A stretch of DNA of 64,000 nt, taken from NCBI RefSeq assembly GCF_000172415.1, contig NZ_ABLD01000016.1, positions 94,682-158,681 of the forward strand, read 5' to 3'. The stretch is from Paraburkholderia graminis C4D1M. Its GTDB lineage: Bacteria; Pseudomonadota; Gammaproteobacteria; Burkholderiales; Burkholderiaceae. Position 1 is the stretch's first letter. Every line of letters starts with the position of its first letter. The notes below the pieces were generated by a model, which was given only the letters and a program-made list of their open reading frames with translations, was not told the DNA's origin and did no database searches. The position numbers were made by a program, and so were the translations under genes. Below, one piece after another: positions 43,539 to 51,004 of this stretch.

Positions 43539-45185
43539 TCAGTGATAAGCGGACGCGAGGCTCGCGGCATGCGCGGCGCCCGATCCGTCTTCGACGATCT
43601 GGCCGAAATCGAGCTTGATAAAGCGCTCGGCGAGATGGAAGTAGCGGTCGTCGTGCGTGATGACGAGCACGGTCTTGCCCTTGGCCTTCAGCTCCGGCAG
43701 CAGACGCTTGTAGAAGACGTCCTTGAAAAGCGGGTCCTGGTCCGCGGCCCATTCGTCGAATACATAGAACGGCCGGTCTTCCAGATACGCGACGACAAGC
43801 GCGAGCCGCTTGCGCTGCCCTTGCGACAGATCGAGCGTGGAGAACTTGCCGTCCTTCACGCTGACCTTGTGATCCAGTTGCAGATCGGCGAGCAGTTGTT
43901 GCGCGAGCGCATCGAGTCCGTCGGCGTGCATGCCGAGCAGCGTGTCGAACAGAAAGAAGTCGCTGAATACGACCGAGAAATGTTGACGGTAGGCGTCGCG
44001 CCGCGCTTCGTCGACGGGCTCGCCGTTCAGCAGCACGCGGCCGCTTTCCGGCACATAAAGTCCGACCAGCATTTTCGCGAGCGTCGTCTTGCCGCTGCCG
44101 TTGCCGCCGATCAGATACACGAGTTCGCCGGGCCGGAACGTGAGATCGATCGGTCCCAGCGTGAACACCTCGTTTTCTTTTTCGCGGAAGTAGCGATGCG
44201 TGGCGCCGTCGAGCGCAATGCTTTCGAACGATGCCGCGACAGACGGCTCGAGCATCACCTCGCTCGGTAGTTCGGCATTGACCTGTTCGATGCGCTCTAG
44301 CGCGACGCGCGCCGAACTCAGGCTCGGCATCGCGGCGAGGACGGCTTCGATCGGCATGATCATGTAGACGAACACGATCGCGTAGCCCGACATCACATGC
44401 GGATCGACGCGGATGTAGCGCGCGAACACGAAGAGCGTCAGGCCGATGAACGCGAACAGAATGAAGTTGCCCCAGCTCGACGCCGCCGCGTACAACATGT
44501 AGCCGCGCGTGCGCTGCACGCGCACCGCTTCGACGTTGCTCGCAAGCGTGTCTTCGACGAACGCGTGCTTGCGGGCGCGATGCAGCTTCAGTTCCTTCGC
44601 GCCGTCAAAGAGCGCGCGGAAGTGCTTGACCAGATCGTCCTCGCGCTTGCGCGACGCGCGCAGATGAAACATCGCGCGGCTATGCGCGTAGCGAAAACCC
44701 GTCATGCCGAGCACGATCGTCACGATCGCGACGATGAGAATCGGCCACGACATATAGCCGAGATACGCGAGGCAGCCGACGATCACCGCGCTTTGCATCG
44801 CGAGCGAAGGCAGGCTCACGAAAAACACGACGATGGTATCGAGGTCCTGCGTGAGCACCGCGAGCGATTTCGCCGCGCCCTGCTTTTCCAGATGCGCAAA
44901 CGCGGCGTCGCCGATGCGACGAATCGTGCGCATGCGCAGCGTCGCCTTCGCCTGCTGACCGAGCCACATGAAGAGCGACTGCGCGAGCGCGCGCATCGCG
45001 AGCACGCCAAGGCCCACCGCGAGAAACTGCAAGCCGAGCCGCGCGAGGCCATCGGGCGTCGCGACCAGCGCCTGGTTGATGAGGGCGAGCAGCGCGGCAT
45101 TGCCGAGGCCGCCCAGCACACTCGCTATCAGCGCGACGGCGATCATCCAGCGCGATTTGCTGACCAGTTGCAAAAGTACGGACAT
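43539..45185 (-). CDS. Cyclic-peptide-type ABC exporter (PvdE/SyrD family)
   Basis: A 548-residue half-transporter. About 6 membrane helices fill residues 1-310. They are followed by an ATPase with Walker A GGNGSGKTT, signature LSQGQRKRLAL and the family-typical Walker B FYVFDEWAADQDP. PvdE and SyrD homologues move NRPS lipopeptides or siderophore precursors from cytoplasm to periplasm. In this locus it most likely exports the finished or acylated siderophore. The start at 45185 has AAAGGAGCTTC in front, and the gene is 39 bases from the GrbE-like gene upstream. Confidence 0.9.
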   Translation of the reverse strand: MSVLLQLVSKSRWMIAVALIASVLGGLGNAALLALINQALVATPDGLARLGLQFLAVGLGVLAMRALAQSLFMWLGQQAKATLRMRTIRRIGDAAFAHLEKQGAAKSLAVLTQDLDTIVVFFVSLPSLAMQSAVIVGCLAYLGYMSWPILIVAIVTIVLGMTGFRYAHSRAMFHLRASRKREDDLVKHFRALFDGAKELKLHRARKHAFVEDTLASNVEAVRVQRTRGYMLYAAASSWGNFILFAFIGLTLFVFARYIRVDPHVMSGYAIVFVYMIMPIEAVLAAMPSLSSARVALERIEQVNAELPSEVMLEPSVAASFESIALDGATHRYFREKENEVFTLGPIDLTFRPGELVYLIGGNGSGKTTLAKMLVGLYVPESGRVLLNGEPVDEARRDAYRQHFSVVFSDFFLFDTLLGMHADGLDALAQQLLADLQLDHKVSVKDGKFSTLDLSQGQRKRLALVVAYLEDRPFYVFDEWAADQDPLFKDVFYKRLLPELKAKGKTVLVITHDDRYFHLAERFIKLDFGQIVEDGSGAAHAASLASAYH

Positions 45186-45224
45186 GAAGCTCCTTTCGTC
45201 GCGGCGTCAATGCAAGGGGCCGCG

Positions 45225-46109
45225 TCAGTTATCGGCGCCCCGCGCATCGTCCCAATGCGCGAAGGCTTTGTCGTGTTCGTTACGCGCGCCGTGCGCGGGC
45301 ACATGACGGCGCGCCTGCGCCGAATGTGCCGCGGCCTGCGCGCGGCGCTTCAAGAACGGACAGCGTTCCTCGATGGGCGCGTTTGCGTCGTCCAGAAAGT
45401 ACTGCTTCCATTCAAGGTTGCCCGGATCGCCGTAAAAGCCGAGATCGGGATGCGCGGGAATGTCGTCCCATGTTTCCAGACGCTTGCGCACCTGATTGCG
45501 TGCCTCACGGCCAATCACCTTGTTCGTGATGGTATCGACAAATACCGAACGCGGCTGGAACAGCAGCACCATTCCAGGACCTAAATTACGGCTATGGCGC
45601 GCGCGAAACGACGGACACGCGCACACCACGAACATCTGCACACCCGCATATGAAAACTCCCACGCTTCATCCATCGGGTCCGGCTGCTGGTCTGCCGCCG
45701 GGTCTGGGTCGATGTCGTGCAACCGCTGCAGAATGCCCCAGAAAAGCGTTCGATATGCATCGTGCGAAAGCGGCTCCGGGTCCGGCTCGAAGAATACCGC
45801 GATGTTATTTCTCCTGTACTCCGGCCGCACCGCGAGCTCCGCGAAAGTTTGCATCGTCGCGGGCAGATCGCGCAGATCGCGGCCGTTCACGAACGAATAG
45901 AACATCTCGCCGCGACGCTCCGCCATCGTGCCGAAAAAGCACGGATACGCCGGATCGAGCACCTGCTCGCGCAGCGTCGCGTATGAAGCGTCCAGCCACG
46001 CGGGCGCGGACACCGCCGCGCCCGTCGCCTTGCCGGCAATGATCCGGCTCTTCCAGTCGCTGACCTCGAATCGATCGGCCTCTCCGACAGCACTGTTGCC
46101 TGCTTGCAT
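45225..46109 (-). CDS. GrbE/DcsA-like YqcI/YcgG-family protein, putative heme L-arginine N-hydroxylase
   Basis: A 294-residue protein with YqcI/YcgG-family landmarks: PCFFGTMAERRGEMFYSFV near residue 57, WGILQRLHD, VVCACPSFRARHSRNLG, LLFQPRSVFVDT, and EERCPFLKRR near the end. Family members with known function (DcsA of D-cycloserine biosynthesis, AglA of argolaphos biosynthesis) are heme enzymes that N-hydroxylate L-arginine. The homologue in gramibactin loci (GrbE, as I recall) is required for graminine. The likely role is the first oxidation of Arg toward the diazeniumdiolate amino acid. The start at 46109 (MQAGNSAVGE) has a GA-rich ribosome site; another ATG at 46244 is in frame but the added residues are low-complexity. 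The Arg/Lys/His-rich C-terminal 50 residues look disordered. Confidence 0.82.
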   Translation of the reverse strand: MQAGNSAVGEADRFEVSDWKSRIIAGKATGAAVSAPAWLDASYATLREQVLDPAYPCFFGTMAERRGEMFYSFVNGRDLRDLPATMQTFAELAVRPEYRRNNIAVFFEPDPEPLSHDAYRTLFWGILQRLHDIDPDPAADQQPDPMDEAWEFSYAGVQMFVVCACPSFRARHSRNLGPGMVLLFQPRSVFVDTITNKVIGREARNQVRKRLETWDDIPAHPDLGFYGDPGNLEWKQYFLDDANAPIEERCPFLKRRAQAAAHSAQARRHVPAHGARNEHDKAFAHWDDARGADN

Positions 46110-46276
46110 CGTTCGCTCTCTCTTCCTGACCCACTGTTGTGCGCGCCGAGCGCGCGAGGCATCCCGGACCGCGTGGCCGGGACGTCGATACTGTCGTGGG
46201 GAAGAGGCACCTCTGTTGTCGATCTTCGCCGTGGGCGCCTGCATGGTGCTGCGGTTTTCTTCTTGTTTGTATTCGC

Positions 46277-47719
46277 TTACGTCGTGGCCGTCGCCGGTTC
46301 GTCGAGTTCGGCGACGAGGGCCTCGATCCACGCATCGGGAATGATCGGCTGGTGATACGTGCACTCGTTCGACACCACCGTCGAGCCATGCAGACGTCCA
46401 TCGGGAATCAGCACCATGTCGCCTTTGTGCATTGCGTGCTGCATGCCGACGTTGCCCCAGAAGAGCATGTCGCCCTCCTCGATCGTGACGAGGCGATGAT
46501 CGTTGTGCACGTGCGTCGTCGAACACATTTCGTGCGGTTCGACGAACGTCTCGCGGTCGATGCCCGGGCACTCGGCGTCGATGCGCGCGCTGATGCGATG
46601 CGCGAACGCAACGTACTCGCGAATCGATGCAAGCCAGCGCAACTGCTCGCCGAGATCCCAGCGACCACGCGCGGCAAGCCGCTCGCCCGCGACGATGCCT
46701 TGCACATACTGCGCACGCGCCGCCGCACCGAAATTATCGGCCACGCGCCGCAATGCTCGCGCGCAGCGCTGTTCGAGCGCGCTTTTCAATGCTTCGGCAT
46801 CCGTATGATTTCGGCCAGCCGGCTGCAAGTGCGCGCAGGCGCGTTCGAGCGCGAGACCGAAGGCGAGCCATTCGGCTTCGGCCGCGAATGCCGCGCCGAT
46901 CAGGCCAAACGCGCGATCCGGCCGACGCGCGAGTGCGTACAACAGGTTGCATTTTGCGGTGCTGGTCGGCAGATAGAACTGCCAGTACGCGTGCTGCCGG
47001 CGCGTTACGCCGCTCGCCGACGCGACGCGTTCGAACAGCGCATCGTCGGGCGTTTCGCGATGAAGGCTGGGCCGCTCATCAGGCGGGAGCATGTCGAAGA
47101 AACCGCTTGCGCCGGCGCGCGCGAGCGCGCGGCGCTTCGAGACCGCGAGCGCCCAGCGCTGAACCATGATGAAGCGCAGCCCTTCTTCGAGGTAGTCGTT
47201 GCGCATGAGCCGCTCGAAGGTGTCGCTCCAGAACGCAAGCTCGTCGTCGACAATGCGCGTGATGCGCGCGCTCGCAGCGCCGACATCTTCGCTCGTGTCG
47301 ACGTCTTTCGTCAGGTACTCGAATGCGTACGCTTCGAGAAACGGCGCAATCTGCGCGCCCAGTTCGCGTGTGTCTTCGCTATAGAAATCGGTGAAGCGTT
47401 GCCAGTCGGCAGGCTCCGCGCTCAGCGGCGGACGCGCGAGATCGAGCTCGTAGATCGACATCAGCGTGCGCCCGGACGCGAGCGCCGGAAGACGGCTCAC
47501 GTTGTGCTCGCGCACCGGCTTCATGAACTTGAGGAACTCGAAGTCCTCGGGACGCAACGGGCGGCGATGGAAATCGTCGTCGAGCAGCAACTCGTCGACC
47601 GTCGCGCTGCGAAACGGCTGCGCCGCCGCGAACTGCTTGATGAGCGCGACGTAGCGCTCGCTGTGGCCAACGAACGGCGAGAAATCGAAGATCGGCAGCG
47701 AAGCCTGGCTCATGGTCAT
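46277..47719 (-). CDS. GrbD-like protein: helical oxygenase-like domain plus C-terminal cupin, candidate N-N bond-forming enzyme
   Basis: A 480-residue protein. The C-terminal part has cupin motifs: HVHNDH at 403-408 and GDMVLIPDGRLHG at 431-443, the latter fitting G(X)5PXG(X)2H. The middle (about 110-390) is helical and carries RRQHAYWQFYLPTSTAKCNL at 240-259 and FAAEAEW at 278-284. These resemble heme-oxygenase-like di-iron oxidases. The order helical oxygenase then cupin matches SznF of streptozotocin biosynthesis, which rearranges an N-hydroxylated arginine to an N-nitroso product. I infer that it converts N-hydroxyarginine to graminine, as proposed for GrbD. The domain calls rest on motifs seen by eye. 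AAGGA lies 4 bases before the ATG at 47719; a second ATG at 47713 is possible. Confidence 0.75.
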   Translation of the reverse strand: MTMSQASLPIFDFSPFVGHSERYVALIKQFAAAQPFRSATVDELLLDDDFHRRPLRPEDFEFLKFMKPVREHNVSRLPALASGRTLMSIYELDLARPPLSAEPADWQRFTDFYSEDTRELGAQIAPFLEAYAFEYLTKDVDTSEDVGAASARITRIVDDELAFWSDTFERLMRNDYLEEGLRFIMVQRWALAVSKRRALARAGASGFFDMLPPDERPSLHRETPDDALFERVASASGVTRRQHAYWQFYLPTSTAKCNLLYALARRPDRAFGLIGAAFAAEAEWLAFGLALERACAHLQPAGRNHTDAEALKSALEQRCARALRRVADNFGAAARAQYVQGIVAGERLAARGRWDLGEQLRWLASIREYVAFAHRISARIDAECPGIDRETFVEPHEMCSTTHVHNDHRLVTIEEGDMLFWGNVGMQHAMHKGDMVLIPDGRLHGSTVVSNECTYHQPIIPDAWIEALVAELDEPATATT

Positions 47720-47783
47720 TCGGTCCTTATCCGGGTTGCCTCAAACTGCGAGTGTTGGTTGCTGGGCGTTTCGCGCGAGTGAG

Positions 47784-48662
47784 TCACGCGAGGGCCCGGT
47801 GCAACGGTTGCGTCGTGGTGTTGGCGGGCTGCGGGTCTTGTGCGGTTTGCGGTTGATGTGTTCGTTGCGCTTCTTGCATTCGTTGTGCGAGCGACTCGGC
47901 GACCGCTGCAAGTACGGCATCGCGCGCCGTGTCGATGAAAAAATGCCCGCCGTCGAACCAGTGCACCTGGCATGGGCCGCGCGTCTGTTGTGCCCACGCA
48001 TCGACGTCTGTGCTGTTGGCCGTGGCGGGATCGTCGCGGCCGACGAATACGTCGATCGGACAGTCCAGCGCCGCGCCGCCAGCCGACGTGCCGGCGCGCG
48101 CCGCCATATACGCCGGATGCGTGCCGCACAAATGAAAATCGGCGCGCAGCAGCGGCAACATAAAGTCGATGAAATCCGCGTCGTCGAGCAGTTCGGCCGG
48201 CGTGCCGCCGCGCTCGCGCAGGCATGCAATCATTTCGTCATGCGAACAATCGAGCCAATGCGTTTCGTGTTTGCGGCGCGCCGGCGAGATCGTTGCCGAT
48301 GCACCGAACCAGACGGGCGCCGGCTTGCCCCGCTCGCGCAGCGCATGCATGAGTTCCAGTCCGACGAGCGAACCCATGCTGTGGCCGAACAACGCAAATG
48401 GAGCGCCGCCATCGACGAGCGCGAGCAGTTCGTCCGCGAGTTGCGCGACGAGCGCCGGCCAGTCGGTATGCGGCGCTACCGAGCGGCGCATGCCGTGACC
48501 CGGCAGCTCGAGTGTGCGCAGCTGCACGAACGATGGCAGCCGATGCTGCCAGTCCCGATACAGCGCCACGCTGCCGCCGGCATGCGCGAGACAGAGGAGC
48601 GTCAGCGTGGTGGGCGCGTCGTGCATCTCAGGCACATTCGGCATGCGATTCGGCGAGCTCAT
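47784..48662 (-). CDS. Type II thioesterase of the NRPS locus
   Basis: A 292-residue alpha/beta hydrolase of the GrsT/RifR family: LCLAHAGGSVALYRDW near the start, nucleophile elbow FGHSMGSLVG, acid region VFVGRDDP, and catalytic His in WFDGGHFFI. Such enzymes clear misprimed carrier domains. The C-terminal 30 residues are Gln/Thr-rich and probably disordered. It begins 18 bases after the MbtH stop and precedes the GrbD-like gene, in the same transcript. With the in-cis thioesterase of the last NRPS frame-shifted, this free thioesterase could in principle also release product slowly, but that is speculation. Confidence 0.9.
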   Translation of the reverse strand: MSSPNRMPNVPEMHDAPTTLTLLCLAHAGGSVALYRDWQHRLPSFVQLRTLELPGHGMRRSVAPHTDWPALVAQLADELLALVDGGAPFALFGHSMGSLVGLELMHALRERGKPAPVWFGASATISPARRKHETHWLDCSHDEMIACLRERGGTPAELLDDADFIDFMLPLLRADFHLCGTHPAYMAARAGTSAGGAALDCPIDVFVGRDDPATANSTDVDAWAQQTRGPCQVHWFDGGHFFIDTARDAVLAAVAESLAQRMQEAQRTHQPQTAQDPQPANTTTQPLHRALA

Positions 48663-48680
48663 CGGTTCAATGCTCGCGCA

Positions 48681-48914
48681 TCACGAGTTGGTCACGCGGT
48701 CGGCCGCTGCGCTCTCGGCCATCGCCTTGCGCAAGCTCAGCGGACGCATATCCGTCCAGACCTCGTCGATCCATTGCAGGCATTCGTCCTTTTTGCCGGA
48801 CTTGCCCGCTTCGCGCCAGCCGGCGGGAATGGCCTTGTAGTCAGGCCAGATCGAATACTGTTCTTCATCATTTACAACGACAACGAAAGTGCTGTTTTCG
48901 TCACCCCAGCTCAT
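48681..48914 (-). CDS. MbtH-family NRPS accessory protein
   Basis: A 77-residue MbtH-like protein with all landmarks: FVVVVNDEEQYSIWP, IPAGWREAG and WTDMRPLSL. MbtH proteins bind adenylation domains and are needed for their activity or solubility. It is the first gene of the biosynthetic operon. The start at 48914 is fixed by CAGCAAGGAGCCGCG just ahead; an in-frame upstream extension lacks family similarity. The C-terminal tail (KAMAESAAADRVTNS) is slightly longer than usual. Confidence 0.95.
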   Translation of the reverse strand: MSWGDENSTFVVVVNDEEQYSIWPDYKAIPAGWREAGKSGKKDECLQWIDEVWTDMRPLSLRKAMAESAAADRVTNS

Positions 48915-49041
48915 CGCGGCTCCTTGCTGAACGAAGTTGTGTACGTCTGGTTGATCGGGTGAAGGCGTCGGCGGCCCTTCTGTGCCTTCAACATCAAAGC
49001 ACTGCTGCTTCACTTCGATCGACGGCTTATCCGTTTCGCAT

Positions 49042-49060
49042 TTAAATGCGAATCATTTGC
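49042..49060. promoter_or_regulatory. Fur-box-like operator of the siderophore biosynthetic operon
   Basis: The 19-mer starting TTAAATGCGAATCATT matches about 12 of 19 Fur consensus positions by eye. It lies inside a larger palindromic stretch, GCATTTAAATGCGAATCATT and onward to 49069, about 128 bases before the MbtH start. Confidence 0.7.
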
Positions 49061-49194
49061 ATTTAAATTTACTCGTCGGCCGCTGTGAATGTCAAGGCCG
49101 GCGACGTCCTGCTTTTGGTCGCCGTTCTCGCAGCCTCACGCAAACGTGTGCGCCAGCGGAGAAGCAGCTTAAGCCAAAACGTTTCATCAGACAA

Positions 49195-49213
49195 GCAAAT
49201 AAGAATCATTTGC
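49195..49213. promoter_or_regulatory. Fur-box-like operator ahead of the nitroreductase gene
   Basis: GCAAATAAGAATCATTTGC matches about 13 of 19 Fur consensus positions by eye, and its outer bases GCAAAT and ATTTGC are inverted repeats. It ends 56 bases before the nitroreductase ATG. Confidence 0.7.
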
Positions 49214-49269
49214 ATTGTCATGCGTTTGTCGCCATCATCGGCGATGATTGGAAACTCGAGGCACTCGTC

Positions 49270-49893
49270 ATGGACAACTCGCAAAGCGGCAACGTAGACG
49301 ACACCGCGTCACGGCCGCAGCACGCTTTTTTCGACACCCTGCTCTCGCGTCAGTCGCACTGGCCGCTCGCCGAGCCGGGGCCCAGCGAGACGGAGCTGGG
49401 TCTGATCTTCGATGCCGCGATGCGGGCGCCGGATCATGGCGCGCTGCGTCCGTGGCGCTTTGCACTGATACGCGACGACGCGCGGGCCGAGTTTGGCGAT
49501 GTGCTCGTCGATGTCGCGGCGCGTCGCGAGCCTGCGAAGCCTCGCGCGGAGTTGGAGCATCGGCGGCAGCTTGCGTACACGGCGCCGCTTATCATCGTGA
49601 TCGCCGCGGCGCCTTGCGCGGACTCGCATGTGCCGGAAACGGAGCAACTGCTGTCGGTCGGCGCGGCCGCGATGAATATGCTCAACGCGATTCACGCGCT
49701 CGGCTACGGCGGCTTCTGGGCGACGGGCGCCGACGCCTACGATCCGAATCTGCGGGCCGCGCTCGACTTTGAGCCGTCCGAGCGCGTGCTGGGATTTATT
49801 TTCGTTGGGACACCGAAATCTCGTGAGCCTTCGGCGGTGCGGGCGTCGCATTCTCTTTATGTGCGTGAGTGGTTGGGGCGTGCGTCGATTTGA
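49270..49893 (+). CDS. Nitroreductase-family flavoprotein (YdjA-like)
   Basis: A 207-residue FMN-binding nitroreductase-fold protein: DTLLSRQSHWPL start (FMN phosphate-binding Arg/Ser region), AAMRAPDHGALRPWRFALIR, SVGAAAMNMLNAIHALGYGG and FIFVGTPKSREPS. The family reduces nitro compounds, quinones and flavins with NAD(P)H. A start at 49270 (MDNSQSGNVD) is chosen: upstream in-frame sequence overlaps the Fur-box region, and a GAGG lies 8 bases before this ATG. A Fur-box-like site upstream and divergence from the siderophore operon suggest iron regulation. A role in ferric-siderophore reduction or in diazeniumdiolate/NO chemistry is possible but unproven. Confidence 0.88.
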   Translation: MDNSQSGNVDDTASRPQHAFFDTLLSRQSHWPLAEPGPSETELGLIFDAAMRAPDHGALRPWRFALIRDDARAEFGDVLVDVAARREPAKPRAELEHRRQLAYTAPLIIVIAAAPCADSHVPETEQLLSVGAAAMNMLNAIHALGYGGFWATGADAYDPNLRAALDFEPSERVLGFIFVGTPKSREPSAVRASHSLYVREWLGRASI

Positions 49894-50107
49894 GGTGGCG
49901 CGGGGAAGCGGTGAGGAGCGCTCGGCCCTGCCGCCGATACGGCGGTGTGTGTACTTAAGGCGAACTTTGCTGCGCCGACCGCCGTTCGCACGTGCCAGGC
50001 GCGTCGGCAACCTGACGCCCCGTTCGTCGGCCTGTGCGCCGGTCAAATGCGATTCTCGCAAAGGGTCTGGCGGACGGCCCGAAGTTTGCTATAATTCGGC
50101 TCCCCGC

Positions 50108-50198
50108 GGAGAGATGGATGAGCGGTTTAAGTCGCACGCCTGGAAAGCGTGTATAGGTTAATAGCCTATCGGGGGTTCGAATCCCCCTCTCTCCGCCA
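50108..50198 (+). tRNA. tRNA-Ser (anticodon GGA)
   Basis: A 91-base tRNA including encoded CCA. The acceptor stem GGAGAGA pairs with TCTCTCC. The anticodon arm is ACGCCTGGAAAGCGT with anticodon GGA at 50142-50144. There is a long class II variable arm (GTATAGGTTAATAGCCTATC) and a T-arm GGGGGTTCGAATCCCCC. It is single and on the plus strand. Confidence 0.97.
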
Positions 50199-50210
50199 GA
50201 AGTTCGCGCA

Positions 50211-50250
50211 AAACCCCGCAAATCGATGATTTACGGGGTTTTTGTTTTTT
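50211..50250 (+). terminator. Rho-independent terminator of tRNA-Ser
   Basis: AAACCCCGCAAATC-GATG-ATTTACGGGGTTT (one mismatch pair) followed by TTGTTTTTT begins 12 bases after the tRNA CCA end. Confidence 0.9.
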
Positions 50251-50454
50251 CGGCTTGCGATCGGAGTATCAAACAAACGATAGTCGGCACATCCTAGGTC
50301 GTGCGACGCCGCCTTTACTCGGGCGCATGTGCTATCGCGAGCAAAAGCTGGGCGATTTCCGCGGATCTGTGGGACTCATCGTTACATTCGATCAACGACT
50401 GACCTTCGGCTGATCGGGTCGCACGGCTACCCGCGAAGAATTACGTAGGTTCAA

Positions 50455-50877
50455 ATGCTCATAAAGTCCACCTTCGCCACAGCGCTTTTCCTTCTGCCTC
50501 TCGTCGCGAGCGCCGAAGTAACGAGCGAGACATTCTGCTTCACGTCTACTAGCGGAAAACCGATCAACCTCGAGATGCGCACCTACTACGACGCATCGAG
50601 CAAATTCTCGTCTGCGTTCGTTAAATACCAAAACTCAAAACAGCCGATTCCGCTGGTCCTCGCCAACTCAGAAGGCGAACCGCTCAGTAAGGATGCGCCC
50701 GATCAGGAAACTACAACCTGGATTGAGATATACAACGGACAGGCGACCGGGCAATACGAAATGATTACTCACGGAACCGACGTTTCCTCCATGGTCTACA
50801 CCAATAAAAAGAAAAATCAGACGACGGGATTTTTACTCAACACAAATGCAATCGCTCAAGGCGTCTGCAAGTGGTGA
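50455..50877 (+). CDS. Small secreted hypothetical protein, low GC
   Basis: A 140-residue protein with a clear signal peptide (MLIKSTFATALFLLPLVASA, cleavage after SAE or ASA). It has two Cys in the mature part (near FCF and the C-terminal VCKW) that may form a disulfide. I do not recognise a family. Base composition and codon use (many AAA, AAT, ACA) are clearly more A+T-rich than the neighbours. It sits just downstream of tRNA-Ser, a common integration target, so it may be foreign. No ribosome site better than TAGGTTCAA is visible. It is monocistronic; the nearest gene downstream is on the other strand. Confidence 0.7.
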   Translation: MLIKSTFATALFLLPLVASAEVTSETFCFTSTSGKPINLEMRTYYDASSKFSSAFVKYQNSKQPIPLVLANSEGEPLSKDAPDQETTTWIEIYNGQATGQYEMITHGTDVSSMVYTNKKKNQTTGFLLNTNAIAQGVCKW

Positions 50878-51004
50878 TGCTGCAACATGATCCGAGCAGT
50901 CGATTGATTGCGACGGGAAACGCAAGCTTGGAAAAAGCATCCCACGATGCCAAAGCAGTCTTTCTGACTACTTCACCGTCTCCGCATGTTAAACAGCAAC
51001 GCCC

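Larger units (their letters stand above)
48915..49269. promoter_or_regulatory. Divergent promoter region of the siderophore operon and nitroreductase
   Basis: A 355-base A+T-richer intergenic region holding two Fur-box-like sites about 150 bases apart, one for each divergent gene. I see no ECF sigma factor gene in the window and no unmistakable ECF promoter here. Confidence 0.7.

Noticed and set aside
48915..49269. An ECF-sigma (PvdS/OrbS-type) promoter for the biosynthetic operon
   Set aside because: I could not find a convincing -35/-10 pair of that type, and no ECF sigma gene is in the window; Fur-like sites explain the region well enough.
50108..51004. A genomic island with tRNA-Ser as attachment site
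   Set aside because: No integrase, no duplicated tRNA 3' end and only one odd gene; kept as a weak suspicion only.
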